Assembly: GCA_019115945.1 (NCBI GenBank)
Contig: DXCO01000038.1
Coordinates: 1 to 53,317, forward strand
Source of the DNA: Candidatus Borkfalkia excrementavium
GTDB lineage: Bacteria > Bacillota > Clostridia > Christensenellales > Borkfalkiaceae
Direction of reading: 5' to 3'
DNA length: 53,317 nucleotides
Positions 34,842-42,824 of the stretch are shown piece by piece. A program made the translations under genes and the position numbers. How positions within the stretch are numbered: position 1 is the first letter of the stretch; the number at the start of each line of letters is the position of its first letter. Below the pieces are notes generated by a model that did not search any database, was not told the DNA's origin, and saw only the letters and a program-made list of their open reading frames with translations.

Positions 34842-34884
34842 ATCGATTCGGGGTTTTCAAAAAGTAAAAATAAGGCAAAAATAA

Positions 34885-34913
34885 TTGCCAAAAGCATTTT
34901 TTTTCTGTATTAT
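34885..34913 (+). promoter_or_regulatory. Promoter of the membrane protein gene at 34923, near-leaderless
   Basis: TTGCCA (34885-34890), 17 nt, TATTAT (34908-34913). The ATG follows the -10 box by only 9 nt. An AAGG lies 4 nt before the ATG, too close for a normal ribosome site. Confidence 0.65.
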
Positions 34914-34922
34914 TAAGGCACA

Positions 34923-35483
34923 ATGAGTTTTTCCAAAAGAATCAGAACATCGCGATTCGCTTTAAGTTGCATATTTTTGACCGGTTATACCGCCTATACC
35001 GCCTACGCGCTCTACTATTACCTGACGTACAGAAGCACGCTCGGCATCGTCATCCTGTGCCTGATCGGGGCGGCGCTCGCCATGTCCGCCGTCATCACGT
35101 TTACGAGTTACCGGATCAACCTGAAGGGGGCGAAACGGCCGGCGCTGTTCCGCTTTTTGAAAATGGCCAAGTACGCGACGCAACTGCTTGCCACGGCCAT
35201 CACCATCTTCCTCGTGCTCTCCACCGTCAGGAACACGAACGTGTTTTCCCTGATCGTCTCCGCGATTTCCGTTCCTTTCCTCGTCTGGAGCCTGTTCGTG
35301 AATATTTTTGTGGAATTTTTCGAGCGGAAAGTTTTTCCCGGGGTGGGTAAAAAAGTGTACGAAGAACAGTCCGCTCGCGACGAAGAGGGAGAGCCGACGG
35401 ATATACGCGCGGTGATCTCGAATGTCGACGGTACGGCACGGCTGAAAGAAACTTTGCGGCGCAAAAAGAACAAACACGTCTGA
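34923..35483 (+). CDS. Four-helix membrane protein of unknown function
   Basis: The 186-aa protein has four predicted membrane helices (about residues 12-32, 39-60, 83-104 and 108-130), with Tyr/Thr-rich segments in the first (GYTAYTAYALYYYL). A cytoplasmic tail of about 50 residues ends in a basic KKNKHV stretch. No enzymatic motif is seen. It is divergent from the ogg operon and has its own near-leaderless promoter. I do not recognise the family. Confidence 0.8.
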   Translation: MSFSKRIRTSRFALSCIFLTGYTAYTAYALYYYLTYRSTLGIVILCLIGAALAMSAVITFTSYRINLKGAKRPALFRFLKMAKYATQLLATAITIFLVLSTVRNTNVFSLIVSAISVPFLVWSLFVNIFVEFFERKVFPGVGKKVYEEQSARDEEGEPTDIRAVISNVDGTARLKETLRRKKNKHV

Positions 35484-35554
35484 AAACCGAATATTTTCAA
35501 AAAAATCGGCGCGGCATCTGCCGCGCCTTTTTCCGTGCCGCCGCGCACGGACGG

Positions 35555-36153
35555 TCAAGGGACTTGCGCCCGGTCCCGTTCCGCGCTCTTGCGCACCATT
35601 GCGAGAAAATATTCATGCATGGCCGTGTTTTCGTTCAGTTCCGGGTGAAAGGCCGCAACAAGTTGGTTGCCCTGACGGGCCGCGACGATCTTTCCTCCCG
35701 CCCTTGCCAGAACGCATACCCCTTGCGAAACGCTCAGGATATACGGCGCGCGGATAAAGGTCATGGGATCCTTCCCGCGCCGCCGCATTCGCTTTCCGTA
35801 TAAAAACTGCCCAACTGCCTGCCGTAAGCGTTTCGGACGGCCGTGATATCCATCGTGCCGAACCAAGTGCGGTCGTCGTTGGCGATCTTTCCGGCGAGCA
35901 GCAGGAGCCCCGCGCACGTACCGAACACGGGCAGCCCCTCGGCGATCTGTTTTTTCAGCGGGTCAAACATGCCCAGTTCGTGCAGAAGTTTTCCCTGCAC
36001 GGTACTCTCGCCGCCGGGCAGGATCAGCCCGTCGAACGATCCGTTCAGATCGCGCTTTTGGCGCAATTCCAGAAAGGGAACGCCGAGTTTTCCGAGCATG
36101 CGTTCATGTTCTGCAAACGCCCCCTGCAGGGCGAGCACCGCGATCTTCATCAT
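35555..36153 (-). pseudogene. pdxT: pdxT, glutaminase subunit of PLP synthase, broken by a frameshift
   Basis: The first part (36153 to about 35775) reads [26 protein letters not shown] and the nucleophile loop [10 protein letters not shown], then meets a stop after GGAGRIP. The second part continues in another frame with MTFIRAPYI, through AAFHPELNEN (catalytic His/Glu), to 35555. Joining the two needs one extra base near 35772-35773, where a run of two T stands for an expected three: a one-base deletion. All catalytic residues are otherwise kept. Its ATG overlaps the stop of the pdxS remnant. Either a recent mutation or a sequencing error; the truncated partner pdxS supports real decay. Confidence 0.85.
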
Positions 36154-36275
36154 TCGCCCCGCTCCGCCATCAGGATCTCGATCTCGCGCTCGTTGATGCC
36201 GACCATCGCTTCGCCCAGATCCTCGGAAAGTTCGGCAAGCAGTTTTGCGTCGTTAAAGTTGGTGACCGCCTGTAC
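36150..36275 (-). pseudogene. pdxS: 3' remnant of pdxS (PLP synthase lyase subunit)
   Basis: Read on the minus strand, about 41 codons give the conserved PdxS C terminus: [20 protein letters not shown], then [20 protein letters not shown] and a final Glu. An intact PdxS has about 290 residues, so some 85 percent of the gene, including its start and active-site lysines, is missing. Upstream of the VQA codons the frame runs into sequence belonging to the oppositely oriented pdxR remnant, with no start codon. The stop overlaps the pdxT ATG by 4 nt, as in the intact operon. Confidence 0.85.
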
Positions 36276-36932
36276 CTGACGCGGAACCGCGGCATCCGCG
36301 CAAACGCGCGGCAGATCGTGATCGGTTCGGGCGCGGAATATTTATACGGCCTGATCGTCGAACTGATGGGAAAGCAGCGCGTATACGGCATCGAATCGCC
36401 CTCTTACGAAAAGATCGAAAAGGTATATCGCGCCTACGGCGCCGCATATGAACTTCTGCCCCTTGCCGCGGACGGCATCGACGGCGCCGCGCTCGCCGCG
36501 ACGCGCGCCGACATTCTGCACCTGACCCCTTACAGAAGTTTCCCCAGCGGCATCACCGCTTCCGCCTCGAAACGGCACGATTACGTGCGGTGGTCGAAAA
36601 AGCCGGGACGCTTTCTCGTCGAGGACGATTTCGAATCGGAATTTTCGGTGTCGAGCAAGCCTGCGGAAACGCTTTTTTCCCTCTCTCCATACGACAACGT
36701 CATATACGTGAACACATTTTCCAAAACGATCTCCCCCGCACTGCGCGTCGGGTATATGGTCCTGCCGGAAAAACTGCTCGGCCCTTTCCGCGAAATCCTC
36801 GGCTTTTATTCGTGCACGGTGCCCACGTTCGAACAATTCGTTCTGGCGGAACTGATTTCGGGAGGAGATTTTGAAAGGCACATCAACCGCGTCAGGCGCG
36901 CAAAAAGAAAAGAACTTGCAGGCGGCAACTGA
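36273..36932 (+). pseudogene. pdxR: Remnant of a PdxR/MocR-type (GntR-aminotransferase) regulator
   Basis: The reading begins [20 protein letters not shown] and continues through IESPSYEKIEKVYRAYG, LHLTPYRSFPSG, EDDFESEF, the PLP-lysine region VNTFSKTISPALRVGYMVLP and ERHINRVRRAKR. This is the aminotransferase-like domain of MocR/PdxR regulators, which activate pdxST. The N-terminal winged helix and linker (about 150 residues) and the last 80 or so residues are absent. No valid start with a ribosome site is seen. An in-frame GTG exists at 36318, but it lies inside the domain. Confidence 0.85.
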
Positions 36933-36963
36933 CCGGGCCGCAGAGGCCGCGGCGTTTTGCGAT

Positions 36964-36989
36964 AAAAAAACGGCGGCACCGCGCCGCCG
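36964..36989 (-). terminator. Second terminator after rpmA
   Basis: CGGCGGC (36971-36977) with GCCGCCG (36983-36989), followed on the minus strand by seven T (36970-36964). Confidence 0.65.
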
Positions 36990-37000
36990 CCCGATCGGAC

Positions 37001-37028
37001 AAAAAAAGGCTCCGCCGTTTGCGGAGCC
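37001..37028 (-). terminator. Terminator of the rplU-rpmA operon
   Basis: GGCTCCGC (37008-37015), loop CGTTT, GCGGAGCC (37021-37028), with a seven-T run on the minus strand (37007-37001). Confidence 0.9.
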
Positions 37029-37040
37029 GGATTTTTTCGG

Positions 37041-37316
37041 TTACTGCGCTTTGTAAACGCTGACCTGCTTTCTGTCTTTGCCCAGTCTTTCGAACCTGAC
37101 CACGCCGTCGGTGAGGGCGAAAAGCGTGTCGTCCTTGCCGATGCCGACGTTGTTGCCGGGATGGAACTTCGTGCCGCGCTGACGGACGAGAATGTTGCCC
37201 GCGAGCACCTGCTGGCCGTCGGAGCGCTTTACCCCGAGGCGCTTCGCCTCGCTGTCTCTGCCGTTGTGCGACGAGCCCGTTCCTTTCTTATGAGCAAATA
37301 AACTGATGAAAATCAT
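37041..37316 (-). CDS. rpmA: Ribosomal protein L27
   Basis: A 91-aa large-subunit protein reaching the peptidyl-transferase centre. The core reads [44 protein letters not shown] and [10 protein letters not shown]. The N terminus is MIFISLF followed by AHKKG: an extension of the kind that Bacillota remove with the Prp cysteine protease, leaving Ala-His-Lys-Lys. In most Bacillota the prp gene lies between rplU and rpmA; here only 23 nt separate them, so prp is not in its usual place. Confidence 0.96.
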   Translation of the reverse strand: MIFISLFAHKKGTGSSHNGRDSEAKRLGVKRSDGQQVLAGNILVRQRGTKFHPGNNVGIGKDDTLFALTDGVVRFERLGKDRKQVSVYKAQ

Positions 37317-37339
37317 TTATTTATCCTCCTGATTGATGG

Positions 37340-37645
37340 TTACAGCGTGATCTTTTCGATCTTCACTGCGGTGAAAGGCTGACGATGGCCCTGTTTTTTG
37401 CGCTCGTTCTTCTTCGCCTTGTATTTGAAGACGATGATCTTTTTGAACTTGTCCTGCGCTTCGACCTTCGCGCTGACTTTGGCGTTCTTTACCTCTTCTC
37501 CGATTTTCACGCCGTCGTCCGCGGAGATCATCACGACGGGGAACTCCACTTCGGCGCCTACTTCCGCGTCGAGTTTTTCCACTTTGAGAACGTCGCCTTC
37601 GGAAACCTTATACTGCTTGCTTCCTGTTTCGATGATCGCGTACAA
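37340..37645 (-). CDS. rplU: Ribosomal protein L21
   Basis: The 101-aa protein begins with a rare TTG start, 8 nt after an AGGAGG site, giving the family start (M)[17 protein letters not shown]. It ends [19 protein letters not shown], the conserved L21 tail. A longer in-frame reading extends into the leader and promoter and is not supported. The leader, roughly 100 nt, contains overlapping GC hairpins (37731-37748) close to the transcription start, which could serve autoregulation. Confidence 0.95.
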   Translation of the reverse strand: MYAIIETGSKQYKVSEGDVLKVEKLDAEVGAEVEFPVVMISADDGVKIGEEVKNAKVSAKVEAQDKFKKIIVFKYKAKKNERKKQGHRQPFTAVKIEKITL

Positions 37646-37753
37646 AATTTTTACCTCCTCTTTCCAGTCTCGCCGTTTGCAAGGCGGCGCAAAAAACGGT
37701 TTTTCGCGTTTTTCAGCGCGCTTAAAAAGCCCGCTCCGAGCGGCTCGGATTGT

Positions 37754-37783
37754 AGAATAACACAATCGGGCGCACATTGTCAA
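37754..37783 (-). promoter_or_regulatory. Promoter of rplU-rpmA
   Basis: Minus-strand TTGACA (37783-37778), an 18-nt spacer, TATTCT (37759-37754). Confidence 0.75.
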
Positions 37784-37862
37784 GCGATTTTTTCTCTGCG
37801 GGCGCATTTTTCGGGCATAATCTCCCTTTTTCCGCGCAAACTAAGGAAAAAGGAGAGCAATT

Positions 37863-38303
37863 ATGGCTGACAATAAATCGGGAAGCGAACTTTTGGCGGA
37901 AATTTACAGAAATACCCATTACGCGTTGCAATCCATCTCCGACATCATGCCGGAAACGGAAGACGCGGAACTGATCGAACAACTCAAACAGATGCACGAC
38001 GGCTACGAACGCATTTCGGGGAAGGCCGCACTGCTCGCAAAGGACGCGGGCCTCGAACTCAAGGAGCCTTCGCCCATCAAAAAGGTGATGATGTGGGGGT
38101 CGGTGAAACTCAACGCGCTCAAAGACAACACGCGCGCACACATTGCCGAAATGCTCACGCAGGGGACGGTGATGGGCATCACCGCGCTCGCGCGTTCGAT
38201 CGGAGACAGCAAAGACTGCGCCGACGAGGACACGCTCGCCCTCGCGAACGAACTGCTCGATATGGAGCAGAAATACGAAAAAAAACTGAAAAGTTTTCTA
38301 TGA
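37863..38303 (+). CDS. Helical protein of unknown function (ferritin-like/DUF2383-like four-helix type)
   Basis: The 146-aa soluble protein is almost entirely helical. It starts ELLAEIYRNTHYALQSISDIMPETED and has a second helix rich in Glu/His, then a Met-rich stretch KKVMMWGSVKLNAL and a C-terminal helix LANELLDMEQKYEKKL. The pattern fits a four-helix bundle like DUF2383/PA2169 proteins, but the metal ligands of ferritins are not complete. AAGGAG precedes the ATG. Function unknown. Confidence 0.8.
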   Translation: MADNKSGSELLAEIYRNTHYALQSISDIMPETEDAELIEQLKQMHDGYERISGKAALLAKDAGLELKEPSPIKKVMMWGSVKLNALKDNTRAHIAEMLTQGTVMGITALARSIGDSKDCADEDTLALANELLDMEQKYEKKLKSFL

Positions 38304-38327
38304 CCTCCTTGCGAAACGCGAGGTCGG

Positions 38328-38366
38328 AAAAGCCCCGCAGGGAAATTTTTCCCTGCGGGGCTTTTT
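38328..38366. terminator. Bidirectional terminator
   Basis: 18-bp stem AAAAGCCCCGCAGGGAAA (38328-38345) with 38348-38365, ending in a T run. It separates the helical protein gene from the convergent glmM. Confidence 0.9.
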
Positions 38367-38370
38367 TCGT

Positions 38371-39669
38371 TCAACCTCCTTCCGCGGCGACGATCTCCTT
38401 TCTGATCGCTTCGGCGGCAGATCTTGCCGCCTTCATGCTCTCTGCCTCGGCAAAGATGCGTATGACGGGCTCCGTGCCGGACGCGCGCACGACCAGCCGC
38501 GCGACCTTTTCGCGCTCTCTGTCGATCTTATCGCGCAAAAATTCGTCTCCGAGCAGGCGGACCTTGTCTTTGACGTGCACGCTCACGTTGTACTGCGGAT
38601 AAAGTTTTACGTCCGCAAGTTTGGAAAGTTTTCTGCCGGCGATCAGTTCCGCCAGTTTTACGGACGTGAGGATGCCGTCGCCCGTCGTGGCGTAGTCGGA
38701 CAGGATGACGTGCCCTGACTGTTCGCCGCCTACCTGCGCGCCGCTCTTCTGCATGGCCTCGGCGACGTATTTATCCCCGATATCCGTGCGGATCAGCCGT
38801 ATGCCGAGAGCGGAAAGGGCGACTTCCGCGCCCGTGTTCGTGTGCGTGGTACCGACCACGACCTCGTTGCGCAGTTTTCCTCTCCGTTTGAGATCCTCTG
38901 CAAAAATATACAGGATCTTATCTCCGTCCACCACGTTGCCCTTTTCGTCGCACGCGATCAGCCTGTCGGCGTCTCCGTCGTATGAAAAGCCCGCGTCCGC
39001 GCCCGTCTCTTTGACCAGAGCGCGCACCCGTTCGGGGTGGAGCGCGCCGCAGCCCTCGTTGATGTCCGCGCCGCCCCTGCCGACGCCGCACACGGCAACT
39101 TTTGCGCCCAAACGGCGGAACACTTCGGGCGCAAAACAGCCCGCGGCGCCGTTGGCGCAGTCGAGCGCGAACGTCTTGCCCTTAAAACTTCCTTCCGCAC
39201 AGCCGACAAGATAATCCACGTAATCTTCTCGGCGGGGCAAAGGCCGGTACCGCCCCAAAGAGAGCGGGCCGCAGAAGGCGTAATCGTTAAAGTAATGCTC
39301 GGCGCGCCTTTCCGACTTTTCGGAAAGTTTGCGCCCGTTCGCGTCGAACACCTTCAGACCGTTGAACCGCGCGGGGTTGTGCGACGCGCTGATCACGACG
39401 CCGAAATCCGCGCCCAGGCGGCGCACAAAATACGCCGTCGCCGCGGTCGGGATCACGCCGCCGTCGAACACGTCTCCGCCGCCCGCCGTGACCCCCGCCG
39501 CAACGGCGAGCATCAGCATGTCGGACGAAACGCGCGTATCTCTGCCGATGACGACTTTGGGATTCTGTTTGAGCCGCGAAAGGGAGTTGCCCAGCGCGAA
39601 CGCCGTGCGGGAAGTGAGGTCTTCGTTCGCGACGCCGCGGATGCCGTCCGTTCCGAAAAAATTACCCAT
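38371..39669 (-). CDS. glmM: Phosphoglucosamine mutase
   Basis: A 432-aa enzyme converting glucosamine-6-phosphate to glucosamine-1-phosphate for peptidoglycan precursors. It starts GNFFGTDGIRGVAN, has the phosphoserine loop VISASHNP (Ser96), the metal loop SYDGDADR, GEQSGHVI in the sugar-binding loop and RASGTEPVIRI at the phosphate-binding end. It overlaps the upstream acetyltransferase gene by 8 nt, so the next step of the pathway is encoded with it. Confidence 0.96.
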   Translation of the reverse strand: MGNFFGTDGIRGVANEDLTSRTAFALGNSLSRLKQNPKVVIGRDTRVSSDMLMLAVAAGVTAGGGDVFDGGVIPTAATAYFVRRLGADFGVVISASHNPARFNGLKVFDANGRKLSEKSERRAEHYFNDYAFCGPLSLGRYRPLPRREDYVDYLVGCAEGSFKGKTFALDCANGAAGCFAPEVFRRLGAKVAVCGVGRGGADINEGCGALHPERVRALVKETGADAGFSYDGDADRLIACDEKGNVVDGDKILYIFAEDLKRRGKLRNEVVVGTTHTNTGAEVALSALGIRLIRTDIGDKYVAEAMQKSGAQVGGEQSGHVILSDYATTGDGILTSVKLAELIAGRKLSKLADVKLYPQYNVSVHVKDKVRLLGDEFLRDKIDREREKVARLVVRASGTEPVIRIFAEAESMKAARSAAEAIRKEIVAAEGG

Positions 39670-40303
39670 CTTTCCGTTCCTCCCCGCGGCAATACTTGTG
39701 CGCGAGGCGCGCGTTCTGTTCCTGGCGCACCCTGCCGATGACGAAAACGCCCTCTTCCACGTCTTTGGCGACCGTCGTGCCCGCGGCGACGAACGAGCCG
39801 TCTCCCACGCTTACGGGCGCGACCAGGTTGACGTTGCTGCCGATAAAACAGTCGTCCCCCACCGACGTGCGGTATTTGTTTTTTCCGTCATAATTGCAGA
39901 ACACGACGCCGCACCCTACGTTGCAGCGCCTGCCGACGTCCGCATCCCCTATATAAGTAAGGTGGCTGACCTTCGTGCCCTCGCCGATCACTGCGTTTTT
40001 AATTTCTACAAAATCGCCGATGCGGCACCCCCTGCCGATCACGGCGCCCTTCCTCAGGTTTGCAAACGGCCCGACTTCCGCCCCTTCTCCCACAACGGCG
40101 CCCCGCACCACCGATGCGATGAGCCGCGCGCCTTCGCCGATCTGAGAATCCTCCACGATATTGTTGGGCAAAAGGACGGCGCCTTTTCCGATGACCGTTT
40201 TGCCCAACACGTGATTGTTTGGATAAATGACGACGCCCTCGCCGATGACGGCTTCCGAAGAGATCGTGACCGTTTCGGGCGACAGGATCTTTACGTTTTT
40301 CAA
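39662..40303 (-). CDS. Stand-alone GlmU C-terminal domain: glucosamine-1-phosphate N-acetyltransferase
   Basis: The 213-aa left-handed beta-helix protein is collinear with the acetyltransferase half of GlmU: GPFANLRKGAVIG, GDFVEIKNAVIGEGTKVSHL with catalytic His114, and NYDGKNKYRT. The uridylyltransferase half of GlmU (about 230 residues, LAAGxGTRM signature) is absent, and the upstream 160 nt contain only terminator-like hairpins. It starts at TTG with an excellent AAGGAGGAGG site and overlaps glmM by 8 nt. It should acetylate GlcN-1-P; UDP transfer must be done by a separate protein or by another, full-length GlmU. Confidence 0.85.
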   Translation of the reverse strand: MKNVKILSPETVTISSEAVIGEGVVIYPNNHVLGKTVIGKGAVLLPNNIVEDSQIGEGARLIASVVRGAVVGEGAEVGPFANLRKGAVIGRGCRIGDFVEIKNAVIGEGTKVSHLTYIGDADVGRRCNVGCGVVFCNYDGKNKYRTSVGDDCFIGSNVNLVAPVSVGDGSFVAAGTTVAKDVEEGVFVIGRVRQEQNARLAHKYCRGEERKDG

Positions 40304-40327
40304 AGTCCTCCTCCTTAAAAAAGAAAA

Positions 40328-40353
40328 ATCAGTACATAATATGCCGTACTGAT
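40328..40353. terminator. Inverted repeat upstream of the GlmU-like gene
   Basis: ATCAGTAC (40328-40335) with GTACTGAT (40346-40353) and A/T runs on both sides. It may be a second terminator after the AraC gene or an attenuator in the leader of the GlmU-like gene. Confidence 0.5.
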
Positions 40354-40415
40354 CAAAAAGGACATTCCCGCCTGTTTCGGGGCAGATCTCTTTTATATAT
40401 GCAAAACCCTCTGAA

Positions 40416-40455
40416 AAACAGATCCGGCGCGGAAAATTCCGCTCCGGATCTGTTT
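40416..40455 (-). terminator. Terminator of the AraC gene at 40470
   Basis: AAACAGATCCGG (40416-40427) and GCGGAA pair with TTCCGC and CCGGATCTGTTT (40444-40455) with one C-T bulge. Confidence 0.85.
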
Positions 40456-40469
40456 ACAAGCCGCCCGTT

Positions 40470-41267
40470 TCATCTTTTTTGCGAACGCTCTCTGTATTTT
40501 TTTGGAGACATGCCCGTTTTGCGTTTGAATTCCGCGGAAAAGTAGAGCGGGTCGGAATATCCGCTCGAATACCCCACTTCCGCAACGGTCAGGTCGTTGC
40601 CCTTGAGCAATTCCTTCGCGCGGCGGAGGCGGCAGCCGTCGAGATATTCTTTCGGCCCCATGCCGAACCGCTCTTTGAACAGCCGGAAAAGGCGGGAGCG
40701 GCTGATGCCGACCATGTCCGCGATCTTTTCGACGCGGCAGTCGGAATCGTGAAATCCCGTGCGGATCAACTGCGCTGCGCGCTCCGCCGTCCCCGCGCGC
40801 GGCGCGCTCTGCGCGGGAAACTCGCGCACCAATTCCGCAAACAGGGAAAGGAGCGCCGCGCTCCCGTCCAGTTCGGAAGCGTCGGAACCGAATTTATCCA
40901 CGAAACTCACAAAAATCGGATAAATTTTTTCCGCATCGAGCACGGGCGAGACGCGCACGTCGGCTGAAAAACCCGTTTGGGACAGCAGTTCGTCTACGGC
41001 GGAACCGTCAAAATCTGCCCAGATATAGCGCCAGGGGTGCGTTCCGTCCGCCCCGTAGGAAATATTTTCCCCTTTATAAACGAGAAAGATCTGTCCTGCG
41101 GATGCCTCGAAACGGCGGCCGAGATATTCGATCCATCCCTTTCCCGATACGATATAGTGAAAAATATAGGTGTTCCGTTCGTACGGGCCCACTTTATAGA
41201 GGGGCGCGCACTGCGATTCGTTGGACCAGACAAGTTTCAAAAAATCATTCATGCAACATTTTCCCAT
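40470..41267 (-). CDS. AraC-family regulator next to alpha-galactosidase
   Basis: A 265-aa regulator with a compact cupin domain (YERNTYIFHYIVSGKGWIEYLG-like strands; SAGQIFLVYKGENISYG) and a typical double HTH: VEKIADMVGISRSRLFRLFKERFGMGP and GYSSGYSDPLYFSAEFKRKTGMSPKKYRE. The start is ATG 41267 or ATG 41252; the second fits the usual family start but neither has a strong ribosome site. Divergent from the GH27 gene, it probably activates it in response to a galactoside. Confidence 0.88.
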   Translation of the reverse strand: MGKCCMNDFLKLVWSNESQCAPLYKVGPYERNTYIFHYIVSGKGWIEYLGRRFEASAGQIFLVYKGENISYGADGTHPWRYIWADFDGSAVDELLSQTGFSADVRVSPVLDAEKIYPIFVSFVDKFGSDASELDGSAALLSLFAELVREFPAQSAPRAGTAERAAQLIRTGFHDSDCRVEKIADMVGISRSRLFRLFKERFGMGPKEYLDGCRLRRAKELLKGNDLTVAEVGYSSGYSDPLYFSAEFKRKTGMSPKKYRERSQKR

Positions 41268-41270
41268 ATT

Positions 41271-41316
41271 CCGACAACATTAAAATATTGTTTCGGACAA
41301 TTTGTTATGCTATACT
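41271..41316 (+). promoter_or_regulatory. Promoter of the alpha-galactosidase gene with inverted repeats
   Basis: TTGTTT (41288-41293), 17 nt, TATACT (41311-41316). ATTGT/ACAAT (41287-41301) and the wider TCCGACAA / TTGTTTCGGA pair (from 41270 to 41297) overlap the -35 box and could bind the divergent AraC regulator. Confidence 0.6.
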
Positions 41317-41346
41317 TATATCACAAAATTGACGGGAGGTCAACCG

Positions 41347-42468
41347 ATGAAAATCAATAAACCGCCTATGGGGTGGAATTCCTGGAACACTTTTGCCGAA
41401 AATATCGACGAACAACTGATTTTGGACTCTGCGGACGCGCTCATCGAAAAGGGACTTTTGGACGCAGGATATAATTACGTCGTCATCGACGACTGCTGGG
41501 CTCTGCGCGAGCGCGGAAAGGACGGAAAAATCGTGCCCGACCCGAAAAAATTCCCGAACGGCATGAGATCTCTTGCGGACAAACTGCATGCCAAGGGACT
41601 GAAATTCGGCATGTATTCGTGCAGCGGCCTGATGACATGCGCGCAATACCCTTCCAGCCTGGACAGGGAGTGGATCGATGCGCAGTCGTTTGCGGAATGG
41701 GGCGTGGACTTTTTGAAATACGATTATTGCTACAGGCCCGCCAACAGAAAGGGAGAAGAATCGTACCGCGCGATGGGGCTTGCCCTTGCGAACAGCGGAC
41801 GCGATATCCTGTTTTCCGCCTGCAGTTGGGGCGCGGACAAGACGCACGAATGGATCCGCACGACGGGCGCGGACATGTGGCGTTCCACGGGGGATATTTT
41901 CGATAACTGGAATTCGATCAAATCCCTCATCGAACAGCAGTTCGACAGGCTGCCTTTCGGCGGCAAGGGCTGCTTCAACGATATGGATATGCTCGTGATC
42001 GGCATGCACGGCAAAGGGCATGTGGGACTTGGCGGCTGCACCGAAACGGAGTACAAGACGCATTTCGCCGCGTGGTGCATGCTGCAGTCTCCCCTGATGA
42101 TCGGCTGCGATTTGAGAAGCGCGGACGATTTTACGCTCAGCCTTCTGAAAAATTCCGTGCTGATCGGCATCGATCAGGACGAAAAATGCGCGCAGACTTA
42201 CCGCCTCGGCGGCGACGAAGCGCCCGTTCTCGTGCGCGCGCTCGAAAACGGAGACGTGGCGATCGGGCTTTTCAACCTTGCGGACGGCGAAAAGCACGCA
42301 TGGCTGACCCTTAACGACATCGGCATCGGCGTCAATTCGGGCAAAACGCTTGAACTGACCGACTGCTGGACAGGTGAAAAGAGCATCGTCAAAAACGGAT
42401 ACGTCGGATCGAGGCTCGCGCCCCACTCCAGCATCGTATACCGCGGCAAGATCGTGGACGCAAAGTGA
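41347..42468 (+). CDS. GH27 alpha-galactosidase
   Basis: This 373-aa cytoplasmic enzyme (no signal peptide) starts MKINKPPMGWNSWNTF after a GGGAGGT site. The GH27/clan D barrel shows VIDDCW, GLKFGMYSC, the nucleophile Asp126 in FLKYDYCY and the acid/base Asp212 in GCFNDMDML, then a C-terminal beta-sandwich. It releases terminal alpha-galactose from imported melibiose- or raffinose-type sugars or galactomannan fragments. The stop codon overlaps the start of a small zinc-ribbon gene. Confidence 0.94.
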   Translation: MKINKPPMGWNSWNTFAENIDEQLILDSADALIEKGLLDAGYNYVVIDDCWALRERGKDGKIVPDPKKFPNGMRSLADKLHAKGLKFGMYSCSGLMTCAQYPSSLDREWIDAQSFAEWGVDFLKYDYCYRPANRKGEESYRAMGLALANSGRDILFSACSWGADKTHEWIRTTGADMWRSTGDIFDNWNSIKSLIEQQFDRLPFGGKGCFNDMDMLVIGMHGKGHVGLGGCTETEYKTHFAAWCMLQSPLMIGCDLRSADDFTLSLLKNSVLIGIDQDEKCAQTYRLGGDEAPVLVRALENGDVAIGLFNLADGEKHAWLTLNDIGIGVNSGKTLELTDCWTGEKSIVKNGYVGSRLAPHSSIVYRGKIVDAK

Positions 42469-42671
42469 TGCCGCACTGCAAGAAATGCGGGCGGCCGCTC
42501 GAGCCGATCGAAATCGCGCTCACAAAAAAACTGATCAACCGCGCGAGCACGGAATATATGTGCCTTACCTGCCTTTCCGATTTTTTCAAGGTGAGCGAAC
42601 AACTTTTGCTCGACAAGGCGGAAGAATTCAGAAAACAGGGCTGCGGACTGTTCACCTCGTTTCCGCAATAA
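42468..42671 (+). CDS. Small zinc-ribbon protein
   Basis: The 67-aa product has CKKCG near the N terminus and CLTC in the middle, a four-cysteine zinc ribbon, followed by a helix (FFKVSEQLLLDKAEEFRKQG). The start is ATG 42468, sharing one base with the alpha-galactosidase stop (TGATG), or GTG 42465. It has no ribosome site of its own, so translation must be coupled. Function unknown; co-transcription with the galactosidase may be incidental. Confidence 0.75.
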   Translation: MPHCKKCGRPLEPIEIALTKKLINRASTEYMCLTCLSDFFKVSEQLLLDKAEEFRKQGCGLFTSFPQ

Positions 42672-42741
42672 TGCGCAGCGCGCCGATATCCTGCAGCCCT
42701 TTATCCGAACCGCGGAAAATTCATGAAACTTAAAAAAACCG

Positions 42742-42774
42742 AGCGCCCCCGGAAAATCCCGGGGGCGCTTTTTT
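42742..42774 (+). terminator. Terminator of the alpha-galactosidase operon
   Basis: AGCGCCCCCGG (42742-42752) with CCGGGGGCGCT (42759-42769) and a run of T. Confidence 0.92.
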
Positions 42775-42824
42775 CGCCTGTTCTTTGCACTGCCGCACGG
42801 ATCGGCCGTGCCGGTTTTTTTATT

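Noticed and set aside
36318-36932. Intact short aminotransferase gene starting at GTG 36318
   Set aside because: The start lies inside a conserved MocR domain, there is no ribosome site, and both ends of the family domain are missing.
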